Positions 26,040 through 36,600 of a DNA stretch of 64,000 bases are shown piece by piece. The first letter of the stretch is position 1, and each line of letters opens with the position of its first letter. Origin of the DNA: Anarhynchus alexandrinus (Eukaryota; Chordata; Aves; Charadriiformes; Charadriidae); contig VUYV01000736.1 in NCBI GenBank assembly GCA_008711295.1, positions 52,390 through 116,389 of the forward strand, in the 5' to 3' direction. The notes beneath the pieces are model-generated. The model was not told the origin of the DNA. It did no database searches and saw only the letters and a program-made list of their open reading frames with translations. The position numbers were made by a program, and so were the translations under genes.

Positions 26040-28415
26040 GAGAGGAGTTGCTTGCAATAGAAAAGATGGAGTCCCTTGCAATAGTTAGGGAAGAAAAGAC
26101 CCTGCAGGTCACTTGCTGCTGCTCAGTAGGCTGCCCATCTTCAAGCTAAGCCTGCAATCCCATCAGTGGGGGCTGAGTTTGAACTCCCTGGCGGTAAGGT
26201 TGTACGAGCAGATCAGCCTGGTAGCCTTGCCTGCGCGAGTGTTCATCACAAGGCTGCCAATCCCTGCTCAAGGGCCTTGAGACCAGAACCGAAAGGAATG
26301 CTTGTAGGTCAGGTTTAATCCTCAAGAGCCTGTGGGTGGGTGAACAAAGAAGGGGTGGGCGTGTATGTAAAAATAAAAGACCGCAAGACACCTGGTTCTG
26401 AGTACTGCTACTAGCCTATTCCTTCCAACGCCATTAATAGCATGCCAGACTTCACAGAAACAAAGCAAGCAGCCAGGCTCTTCCTCCCTCGAACAATAAA
26501 ACAGAATAGTAAAACAGAAGCAAAGACGGATTCAATTAGCCCAAGATCTTTTTTGATAAGGGTTACTCAAATAAGCCACATACAGAAGCTCTCTGCATCT
26601 ACAACATTTCTGCACCATTATTTGTAATAATATGATACCTCAGCTTGCAGAAGGTGCCACACTGGATACTAATAGCACACTTATTATTAGATTTTCTGCA
26701 TGGTTACATAAGCCTGCAAAAGGGGAAAAATGTAAATGATTCAAGAAGATATTCTTCTTGTGGTTCTCATGAAGTCTTTAGTATCTGAAGATTGAAGACA
26801 ATCCCTCCTGGCAAGAAACAATCAATTTTTATGCTTCATTAAAAGAGTTCTTTTAGTACTTTTAAGAAAATGCTCAAAGGCAAGTCAAGCGAAGAATATA
26901 TATATTTTTTTAATCTAAACATTCTGTGCTAAATTTTACTCTCAGATCTTCCAAACTCTTCTCCTAAAATAAAATGAAGCTATGCATGCAACTTTGTGTT
27001 TATTTCTTCCTCGTCATCTAAGTATGATCTGAGGACATTTCACCCTATGTAAACCCAGCTGCGTGCATGGGCACAAATTTCAAAAAAGAACATAATAAGG
27101 GCAAAAGCAAGGGAGGTACGCACACTCTCTGGTAACACTGAGGCAAGAAGACTCCAGCCATAATACAAGCTCATAAGTCAACATCAGCCCAGCCACAAGA
27201 ACTTACTCATGTCAATGCACCTGCACTAGGTGCTCAAGAACCTGCTGCGTGACCAACACCACATCCCTTCCATTATTCAGAAATGCACAGGCCATAGTAG
27301 TGATCTCTTAAGTGCATGATGACTATATAATCCCCAGAGGACCTTTTCCCTGGAATCAATCAGTGGCATACACTCATCCCCAAAGCCCACTTCCGCACCT
27401 GCTGGATCTAAGCCTGCTGATCTCCCTCTGGAAATACTGTCTAACATGACATACGCCCAAAGGAATGGTGGGCTAAGCCACCACTATGAACCAAATTTAT
27501 CTGGTATGAGTTTACAGGTCACTTAGCCATATCACAACACAGAATCCTACAAAGCAGCAGATGCAGGAAGGTTTTACTATACACTACAGCATCTGTCCTT
27601 ACCTATCAATGAGAAGAACGCTAATTTAAGTGTAATGTTGTCTCAAACTTCACTGCTGTGCAAATGGCATACAAATGCTGCTGTTATTGGTGCATAGGGT
27701 CTGCTCGCAGCTTAGATAAGTGACAGAAATCTAACAAGTTCAGAGGGCTGGCTGACAAGTAGCTGCGAGCAGGAATCACTGTTCTTCTCCCTTTTAACAT
27801 AAATGGTGTCTAGCAAACTTACATTTTGGAGGACCCAGCGCTCTTGCCTTCATGCATATGGAACAGTCTCTCAGCCCAGGGCCACCTGGCAGCATCAGGG
27901 AACTAGGTGGACATCACCAACACAGCAGAAGGTTTTGCCATTGCACTACCAGGTCATCTAATCCACCTCTAGATCAGTAAGACAGCACAACAGCTGGCTC
28001 ACTTTATCTCTGGTAATCGTAATACTTCCAAAACTCATATGCAAATACATATAATGTCTTCTGAGACACCCACTGAATTTCCCACATGAGGTAGTTTTAG
28101 GGCACTATATCACTGTACCCTCATCTACTGAAAAAAAATATTAAAAATTAAAAAAAGATCAACTATTGCAAAATTGCTAAGCCTCTGCAGACAGAGTAAA
28201 CTGTGGCAAGGATTTTTTAGATCCTGCATCCAGGTCAGGGTACAGGAGACCAAATTCAACCTGGTTTCTTCACCTGAACTACAGCTGGAAGGAGCTACAT
28301 TCTACATCTAGGTCACACCCCTGATAAGATGAGACACACTACTGTAGCAAAGCTGGGATGCCAAAGGGTGCTGGTAAGAAGCAACCGTTACATTCTGGAG
28401 AAGCAAAGGTGTTTA
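26040..28415. other. Non-coding DNA with an LTR-like stretch at its start
   Basis: The part at 26100-26400 keeps several CpG sites and ends with a TATGTAAAAATAAAAG signal, discussed in the findings. From 26.6 to 28.4 kb the sequence is AT-rich with no frame of 60 codons or more and no clear repeat. An A/T-only stretch lies at 28131-28157. Confidence 0.45.
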
Positions 28416-28427
28416 TTTTTTTTTTTT
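28416..28427. repeat. Poly-T homopolymer (T12)
   Basis: Twelve T residues following GTTTA and preceding CCAGCCC. It may mark the A-tail of something inserted on the minus strand, but no body is recognised. Confidence 0.9.
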
Positions 28428-28710
28428 CCAGCCCTCAAAAACCAGAACTTGGGGCTTCTACCTCATGACCTCTATTTGAAAGAAGCAAAATGATTTTGGG
28501 TACTGCAGGTCCTCGAATCCACTCCAGAACTTCTATGACTGTGAATACACTATTTTGAAGAAAGCCTTTTCTGTTCCACACTGTTCCACGAAGGGCTTAC
28601 AGTAATAACGATGGGTAGCTCTGCACAAGCATCGGAGTACATCTGGGTCCCTGCTCAGTTCATTGCTGAAAATGGACCTTGTATGGACCAGTATTTTGAA
28701 CTTCATATTC

Positions 28711-28878
28711 TTAAGTTAGGCTTCTAAATCCATTTTTAGGAACCTAAAAAAATGCTTTATTTTTCGATGGGCCAAGCAGCTGCATCTCGTTGTTACTCAA
28801 ACAGAAGATGCAGTTGTTCAGCACCTTTGAGTATCGGACCAGCTTTATTTAGGTGCCTAACTTCAGTCATCCGCAGAA
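28711..28878. repeat. Sauropsid palindromic repeat, long copy 1
   Basis: The left arm reads AAGTTAGGCTTCTAAATCCA followed by TTTTTAGGAACCTAAA. The right part reads TTCAGCACCTTTGAGTATC and then TTTATTTAGGTGCCTAAC. The order and wording match a common sauropsid element with arms of the type 'aagttaggcacctaaatcc' and a centre of the type 'gtgctcagcacctctgaaaatc'. The outer arms are imperfect inverted repeats. A second long copy lies at 40741-41000. I infer a non-autonomous DNA-transposon-like element. Its name is uncertain. Confidence 0.7.
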
Positions 28879-29567
28879 GAGTAAAGTCAAGTGACATTTG
28901 TATTCTTTTCAAAGTGTCATGCTTTTTATATATGCAAGTGATAAAGCCGCCTGTATTAGTGAACACAAAACCCGAAGCAGCGTACTTGGAGCCACTTGTA
29001 CCACCGACATCCCACATCTAAGTAAATCCATTCAAATGTAAATGAGATGCGTTGCAATTTCAGGATTATTTACTACATTTGTTTAGTACAATCACCTTGC
29101 AGTAAGTCTTTAAGCGCTTTATTTGCAAAGAGCTGCAAAAATTGCCCCTAGGAATGTGGATATGATGTGGCGCATATTTTTTTTTTGGAAACACAGAAAA
29201 AACTGAATAGAAAAACAGAAAAAAGCCCCAGAAAAAATATGCTTGGAAACCTGTGAGAGGTATAAGATCCTTTTGAAAATGCAGCTCTCAAACCAGAAGG
29301 AAAAATGCTTGCTTGCTCTTCACGCAGGTGGAAGCTAACTGCATTCACGGGGGCATAGAAAGGAAAGCAAGATAAAAAAGAAAAGGACTAATCTGAAATG
29401 TCTTGACTAACTTAATATACCTAGATTGAATTTGTAAGCAGGTTATCATATTAATTATTTACAGTCTTGCCTTAAGAGGATGTAGATTTTTGTGTGTGTA
29501 TGCACATTTGGATTTTTTTATACATTTATAACTGCTGATATAAAGAGTTTTGTTCTTTGCCTCAGAA
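28879..29567. other. Non-coding AT-rich DNA
   Basis: No gene or clear repeat. It holds an interrupted T-run at 29178-29187, and a short GT-rich stretch near 29491-29499 that is too short to call a microsatellite. Confidence 0.5.
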
Positions 29568-29645
29568 GAAATGATCTGATTCTGCCTTCATTTACGCTGA
29601 TCTAACTCTTAAATCTAACAGTTACATTGCTGTAAAATTACTATT
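29568..29645. repeat. Sauropsid palindromic repeat, fragment
   Basis: TGATCTGATTCTGCCTTCAT, then TTTACGCTGATCTAACTC, then CAGTTACATTGCTGTAAAAT aligns with a common sauropsid element built on 'gattctgatctcagttacactggtgtaaatc' with a mirrored second half 'gagttacactggtgtaaaac'. The two halves are imperfectly inverted to each other. Confidence 0.5.
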
Positions 29646-31938
29646 ATCAAGGGGAAGAACATTCTAAAATTATCCCTTCAGCAGAGAGCATGAAGCCTGA
29701 AACTCTCAGTGCTTTCAACACCATTTTATCGGGACTGTGATCTCGGCACGGCTGGTAACGCAGCCAGCCAAAGCCATGAAAGGGAGCTTTGTGCCCAGCT
29801 ACACACCAGGCCATGTAAGACTTGCAGCTTTTTGACTGGCCGACAGGGATGTTGCTCTTAGTAACACGGCAAGATTGATTAGGTACAATAAAAAAAAAGG
29901 CATTTAGAAAGACAGCAGTGGAATAAAGTTCCTCCTCTATGAAAGCTGCTACAGTGCATGCAGGTGAAAAATGCCAAGTTGTCAAAAAAAAAGCAAACTG
30001 CTCAAATATTTCAGGTAGTAAACTAGTAAGGAGATTCAGAGATTTGTTTATAATGGGAGAAACCTCAGCCCTGTCTGATCCAGAATGAATGCAGTGTGCT
30101 ATCTCTGGTGAACCACACACAACCCTTTAACTGTATCTCCAGCATATGACCCTGCAAAGGAAAACCCAACTACTCTCACTATTGTTGTGACGTTTGCCCT
30201 CGAGATTTTATTCTGACTTCTGTTGGTACTTCGCTCCCATCGGTGGAGGCTGGCCAGCAAACAGAGAGAGAGATCCTCCCTGGAGAGCTGCCCTCCTTCA
30301 GGAGGCTCCAGCAGACACATCCCAGCCAGGATGCCTGGGAGCAGAAAGATGGCTGCAGTGAGCCAGCCCCCTCTCTGATGATCCCATGCTCCACCTCTTC
30401 CCCTTTGGGTCTGTTTCAGGGGATCTAGTCTTAGAAACAAGTTTTTTCCTTGGAAGACAGGGGTGGACGGGAGCAGTCTTGCCAGCCAGCTGAACACCAC
30501 AGAGGCAGTTCCTTCACAGGGTGCTCCCATGGCAGAAGGAATGGGTTAGGACCAACATTTCTGTTGTATGCTGTGTATGGGAGTGCCGCATACTCAAAAA
30601 CACTTTGTTGACTTTCCCATCACAGACCTCTGAACCAGGTGAGAACAGCACTCAACATCTAACCTGGATCCACACACATCTGTAAAATTTACCCTGACAC
30701 ATTACACCGTAGCAAAAATTTCACCAACAAATGCGCTGGTTGCAAAAGGCCCCAAACCTATCAGCTAATCTTTTCCCAAGATGATTAAGAACAAGTATCA
30801 CAGCACTGATGTTTTACTCATCTGTCAAAAAGAATGACTCACTATGGGCAGGCGGTGAGTACTTTACACTATGACTGGGACACAGCAGGGCTTCCTGACT
30901 CCTTTGGGTTGAGGTGACAAACAAGTAGCTGTCACCCTGCTACCTCCACTCTGCCTCTCCATGCAAAGCCCAAGCATGGCGTAGTCAGTCCTGGCTTTCT
31001 CCTGGCTCCTGCCTGCTCCTCAAACCGGGCAGATAGCTGCCTGCCACAGTAAGTGAGGAGAAAGATACTGATCCCAAAGAAGAACTGAGGTGTTGATGAT
31101 TAAATGCTCCCAGTGCTCCCTTAGCCCATGGGGATGGCTTTTAAATGACCTCCTTCTGCACTTCATCGCTCCAAGACACCTTCATGGGGTTCAAGTTACA
31201 TTTTGGGCTGGGTAACTCCTCTTTGTTCCTTGGACTTTTCCCCTTCATCTGTATTCCTAATCCATGTGCCTGTTTCTTAGCATTTATATAGCTAACCATG
31301 AATACACACTCAAATTGTATACACAAAGAAATGCAAATCGGACCAGCTTTACTGCAAGTCCCCGCAGAGACAAGCCCAGCCAGTCTCTCCCAGCGCTATA
31401 AAGTTTGCAGAGTTGCTTTAAATATCTCTCTTCTTCAGAACACAGATTGGCTCGGCGAGGTGGTATATACACATTACTCTGTATACTGTGTATGTGTGAA
31501 CATATGTTTGATAGCTAGATCGCTCTATTCCGATACATAAAACTGCGTATACACTTGTTCTTTTAAAACCTCACTGCTGCTGACTTTAGCAGAGGTTCCT
31601 TCCAGGAATCTCACTCCCCTCTGCCCCTCTCGCCCCCGGGAAGGTTTTCCTCCAGCCATCAGCAGGACTTTGCAGCTGGCTCCACAGCAGAGCAACGATG
31701 CTGAGAGCATCAGCCAGAGGGGGCTGCGAGAGTGTGTTGTGAGATGCAACCGCCTCGAAGGGCTGAGCCTGCCGACTGTGCTAGAGGCTTTTCTCGCTTG
31801 CGTAAATCATTTCTTGAAATAATAATGCTTAAAATAGTTCAGCAAGTCTCCAGGTTTCTCACTTTTTTATGCATGCAGAATTAGGCAGCCAGGATTGAAC
31901 ACATACATCTGCACACTGGCCGGCTATTAGCACCAGAT
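29646..31938. other. Unique non-coding DNA
   Basis: Two minus-strand frames of 157 codons (29647-30120) and 143 codons (30099-30530) overlap by about 20 bases in different frames. Neither shows a recognised domain, signal peptide or repeat, and the 157-codon frame passes through two poly-A runs. I do not call them genes. The stretch at 31280-31540 is complex and non-repetitive, with no coding signal. Confidence 0.45.
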
Positions 31939-31974
31939 ACCTGTGTCTGAGACGGTATAGTCTCAGACACAGGT
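31939..31974. repeat. Perfect inverted repeat (15-bp stem, 6-nt loop)
   Basis: The left arm ACCTGTGTCTGAGAC (31939-31953) and right arm GTCTCAGACACAGGT (31960-31974) are exact reverse complements around the loop GGTATA. A perfect 15-bp stem with so short a loop is not expected by chance in 64 kb. The stem is too short for an ordinary microRNA precursor unless weaker outer pairing extends it. It could be a recent templated mutation, a cruciform site or part of a palindromic repeat. The GGATTCTGATCCC next to it recalls the sauropsid repeat at 29568. Confidence 0.9.
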
Positions 31975-33613
31975 CGGATTCTGATCCCACCAAACTCATA
32001 GAGATGGTGCTGTGCATTTGTTTGCCAAGCCACCGTCACCTACAGTTTGTTAGTGCGGTCTCTGTCGCTTGGTGTTTTCTTATCCAGCTAGATGTTAACA
32101 GTAAAGAAAGGGGCCAGACTTCTTGGGATAATGCATTTGACAGTGATAAAAATGTTTCCATGGAGCTTTACAGAGAAACAAAATTGCTGCCCTTTATCTG
32201 ATGTGCACACATTTCATACTTGCAATATGTCTAAAGTGATTTTATGACTAAATCCTGGGAAAAATGCAAAGAATGCTTGGCTAGAAGCATACTTTTCCAG
32301 TAAAAACACAACATGGCTTATTAACTGCAGCACTTGGAGGAGGCTATTCAACATGAAGTGGATTTTTTTTAGCTCAAGACCGAAAACATGTGTTCGGATA
32401 TACGTTTTCTTTGGCTTCAGGCACCAATTTGACTGACTACATTAGAGGGGTCTCCAAGCCCTTTTAGTGTACGCTAGCTTCAGTACAAATGAAGTGGTAT
32501 TCTATTAAACATGCCAGGGTATTGCAGCTGAAGGCAAGGTTAAAACCTCCTGACTTTTTCAGAATATATTAAGCAGAAATAATGGAAACAAAAAGCTCCA
32601 TTAGGTACCTCGTTAAGATTTTTGTAGTTGCTGATCAGCAACCTTGTTATGGCAACACTTTTCAAAGTCACTGCAAGAAATGTTAATTGTGGCGATGGTG
32701 GGGTGGGGACGACGCACAATGAACTGCGGGAGCAGTACTATTAGTGTTACCGTGAGAACAGATTATGCCATTTCCATTCTATCTTTGAATTCTGGTGGGT
32801 GTAGGGTGATGTGACTCTGAATGATGTCAGATTACCCAGCCTACATTTTTCTTGGAAAGAAGCTCCTTCCTCCACTTCTCTAGCAGGAGAGCTTGTAAAT
32901 ACTGCGCTTGAAATCTCAGCTTCATCAGACTCTGAAACGATCCCCGCGCTATGTGGAATTTCTTTAATCGGACAACTGGAAGGCTTAAGCTTCTTGAATA
33001 CCTGGAAACACCAAATATGCTCACTTGGGCTTGAAATGGTGAGAACCGATAACAAGAGGTGGTTTTCTGGACTAATCCCCAGGAAACAGGACTTCACTCT
33101 CCCCAGTGTGGGCTGAAATCCAGACGATCTCAGGCACATTTGTAAGTGGGTCACAATGTCACTCCTCTTCTCTCCCATTAAAATACTAATTGTAAAAGCT
33201 TTTGTCTGTAATCTGCAGCTAACAAACCAGCAAACCAGCAACACTGCACAAAGGGGAAGAGTGCAACTCAGTCCAACACGCCTGAAGGGTACACTATCTC
33301 CATGGCATGCAACTACAATATACGAAACTGCCCAAGATAGAGCTTGTCAGGAAACGCAATCAAAGACTGGGTTTTGCTTTGAAACAGCCGCGGATTTGCA
33401 CCTCTCTGCTCCCCTCCTCCCTTCCCCAGTCTACCACAAAAAGCTGTGCAGTAGAGAGGTGTGTAGGGCAGTGGAGCCAGCCCTACACAGCCAGGGCTGC
33501 ACATACAGCACTAACCCTCATCCTGCTCCACGAGGTTGGCAGCAAGCAGCTGTCTCCCAAGATGCACCGTTAAATGCAAAAAGAGCGAACAAATTTCCAC
33601 CCTCTCTGCCCCA
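31975..33613. other. Unique non-coding DNA with long chance frames
   Basis: A minus frame of 165 codons (32747-33244) overlaps a plus frame of 101 codons, and a plus frame of 166 codons (33156-33656) follows. They are among the longest frames in the window. None shows a family I know, and the two strands overlap. Treated as unsupported, but worth a transcript check. Confidence 0.4.
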
Positions 33614-33626
33614 ACACACACACACA
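33614..33626. repeat. Short (AC)n microsatellite
   Basis: Six AC units plus one A after CCCCA, within a C-rich stretch. Confidence 0.85.
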
Positions 33627-36600
33627 GAGGCTGCAGGACAGGCAGCCAAACCATAAGGATTACTCCGTTTACGTTTGAGCCAAAGATTAAAGATTTTAAA
33701 CCCCAGTCAGGAGCAAAACATGCTCCCTTTCACTCCCGAGGCGCTTTTCCCAACCATGTGGACAGGTCATGCTGGCACTGGCAGAGAGATACTGGTCTGG
33801 TTCAGTTTATCACAGTATACCAAGAGACTGATGTTTCTCCCCACTTTGGCAGCGTGTGTGAGGGTGAGCATGCTCCTCGCACTCCCCCTTACGTATTAGG
33901 GCACAACTCCAGTAACATTCAAACCAGTATAAACCATCTGGCAACAGACCCAGGATCAAGCCCAGAAAGAAAACGAACACCAAACTCTGCTTATTTCCGC
34001 TGCCGCTGAACTCATGCAGGACAGAGCCCAGACGAATTACAAAGATCATCTCCTTGCATGTGAAAATCACTTGCACAGCACTACTCTCCTCTTTGTACCG
34101 CATCAAGCAAGCGCCTGGTGATACTAAAAGGGGCGCAGAGATCTGCTGATGCCAGAGCTATGAGATGGTGCCTACATTAATCACACCTCCAGCTTTTTAA
34201 ATGCTTAAAAAAGCCCCCTCTCACAATGAAAAAAGGAACTGCACATGCCATGTTCAGAAGTATTTGTTTCTTTTCTGGAAGTAAATACAGGAACTGAATT
34301 ACCCTTTTTCCTACAGAAAAATAAGATGCAGTCCTTTTTTCCCTTGGGTTAAGGCAAAAAGAAAAAAAAAACACTCCACATCTGAAATCCAGATTTTTTT
34401 TACTTTTTTTAATGTCTTTCCAATGTGCACTGAAGCTTTAAAAATTAATTCTGAAACTCGTTGGGGAAAAAAAAAAAGAAGTCATTTTCAGGTTTGACAA
34501 TTCTTCCTGCACACATACAACCTTACACAAGCACACACGCACAAACTTTTCTATTAGAAAAGTTATGCATACAGGGAAAGAAGTCTGTCCCCAGGTGTTC
34601 ACAGAAATCCCAGTCACACTGCTGGAAGGTGGAAGGATGGAGAGCCTGGCTAAACCTTCAGTATACAGCTGTGCCAGCAAACACAGAAGAACTCCTCAGC
34701 TCTTCTCACAAATCTGAGTATTTAAATGTGATGGGAGAGTAAGAGTAACACCATCTTCTTTGAGGTGAGTCTGCCAGTAATTACAGATGTGTTAATATGT
34801 GTGTGTGTAAAAGGCAAAGACTATTTATGATACACTGAAACATGTATTTTTATTAATCACAAGACCGGTGTGCAGGGTTTTCCCTCTGCTAAATTATTCC
34901 ACCCCTTGCGATCATCCCTCGGCTTCTTACATTTCTACCTGCTTCTCCTATAACCTTTTGGTGCCTGCTCTTTACTCCTGAAATACAGTTACTGCTGAAC
35001 CATTTATATCTCATCCAAGATGCTCGTCTCACACTTGGCACAGCTGATGAGCCCTAAAGGGAGCTGCTGCCATGTGAGGCTGATTCGCTCTACACTTAGT
35101 GCCACTTCATCCGTGTCAGTGTCCCATTTACCTTTACAGTTACAACCCAGACTTGTTGATACGCCATCCACAAATGTCAGGCTGAGCTCTGAGTTGGCTG
35201 TTGCTCACTTCCTCTGCCTCTTAAATCTGCGAGGGAATCTCTAAGAGAATATTCTGCTGACCCACTGCAATTTTTCTGGTGCTTCTTAATCTTTGTGTGC
35301 TTACCCCGATCTGCAGAACAGCCTGTTGCACATTAGGGTTTGTTAGCAAAACACAGGCAACTTCTCTCCAAGCATCCTCCTTGCTCCTTTACTTCTCTCT
35401 ACTTTAAGCAACTTTCAGCTGAGAATAACATCAGACTGACAGTGCTGGAGACCTGGGTATTTCAGGGAGAGGAGCGAAGCACAACTCTCTTCCTCTATTA
35501 AAAGCTGAAGGCAAGCTCTCTATCCTCTTTGCTGTACTGTAAGAAACTACATCCTCTTTCAGTCTGCCTTAGTCACTGAAAAGTCCCTGTTCACCAAACT
35601 GACGTGCTGGGCAGGTACAGGACCAAACCTGCCCACACAAATCCCTTTGAAGGACCAGGACTCAACTCCCTGACCAAGAGGGATGAGTTATACTGGTGAA
35701 GGGGTTGCTCTCCACTTCTGTACAGTCCCCTACCTCCGCAGACAATGAACAGAGTCAGTTCCAGGCAATGTGCCTATGCAAGAATGCTTCGGCAGAGCCC
35801 CAGGGACCCTGGAAATACAAACTCCTGTGCTGCTGGCCAGGGCCAGGTGGAGCCTTCCCAGCTGTCAGTCCAAGCAGCCACACCAGCAGAAGGTCCCTGG
35901 CTGAATTATGCCTGCACAGCCAAGATGCTCAGATGACAGTGAGCACCTCACTTCTCATGCCCCCTCCGGGGGGCAAGACCCTCCATTTAGCCTTCAAAGG
36001 GGAAAAAATCAGGATCCTGACCTTCCAGTTGTGCTGTCAGCAGCGCTGAACACCAAAATCCTTGTCCAATTCCTTAGGGAGAAGAAGGTGGCACTGAAGG
36101 AGCAAGAAGGGCAGCAGCAAACGGAAGCTACCCCCTAGAAACCATCCAAGCCCACTCTTACCAGTTAAATGATTTCTCCACCTTGAAAACTGGATTCATT
36201 GAGGAAACAAAAGTATTGCCATACCCTAAAACATTCACTTGTTCAGAGAGGAACAGGCTGGCTTCTGAAGAGAAAGTCAAGCATGTGACACAGAAATGTC
36301 ATACCATGCCCTCTGTAATGGCTGCCGAGGAAGGCAGCACTGCAGTTGATTCATTAGGTTAAAATTAGTTCACCAAAGGATGGGGGAGACATGCATTTCA
36401 TAGATTATTCTTTTGAGATCTAACTGTAATGACAGACAAGACCATTTAAAAGCTATCTCAGAATCTGAGCCTAGCAGGACTACTTACAAAAAAGCTCAAG
36501 ATAATATAAGGAGGATCATATTTTTTGCTGAATTCTACAGGACTTAGCAGAAACATGGCTTCCGTTTCTATTCTTCTTTACCACTGCTTCAATTCAGCTG

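Noticed and set aside
27950..27980. AGGTCATCTAATCCACCTCT, similar to the reverse strand of a CR1 3' end
   Set aside because: A single 20-base match with no supporting CR1 blocks on either side.
28084..28130. let-7-like seed TGAGGTAGTTTT with a nearby CATCTACTG
   Set aside because: Only the first bases match a let-7 seed. The possible stem is about 7 plus 4 base pairs with large bulges, far short of a microRNA precursor.
29647..30530. Two adjoining minus frames (157 and 143 codons) that could be read as one broken gene
   Set aside because: They are in different frames, the first passes through poly-A runs that encode artificial Phe stretches, and neither resembles a known protein.
33090..33125. 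GTGTGGGCTG as a possible third copy of the 48.7/50.2 kb element
   Set aside because: Only ten bases match and the flanks are unlike either copy.
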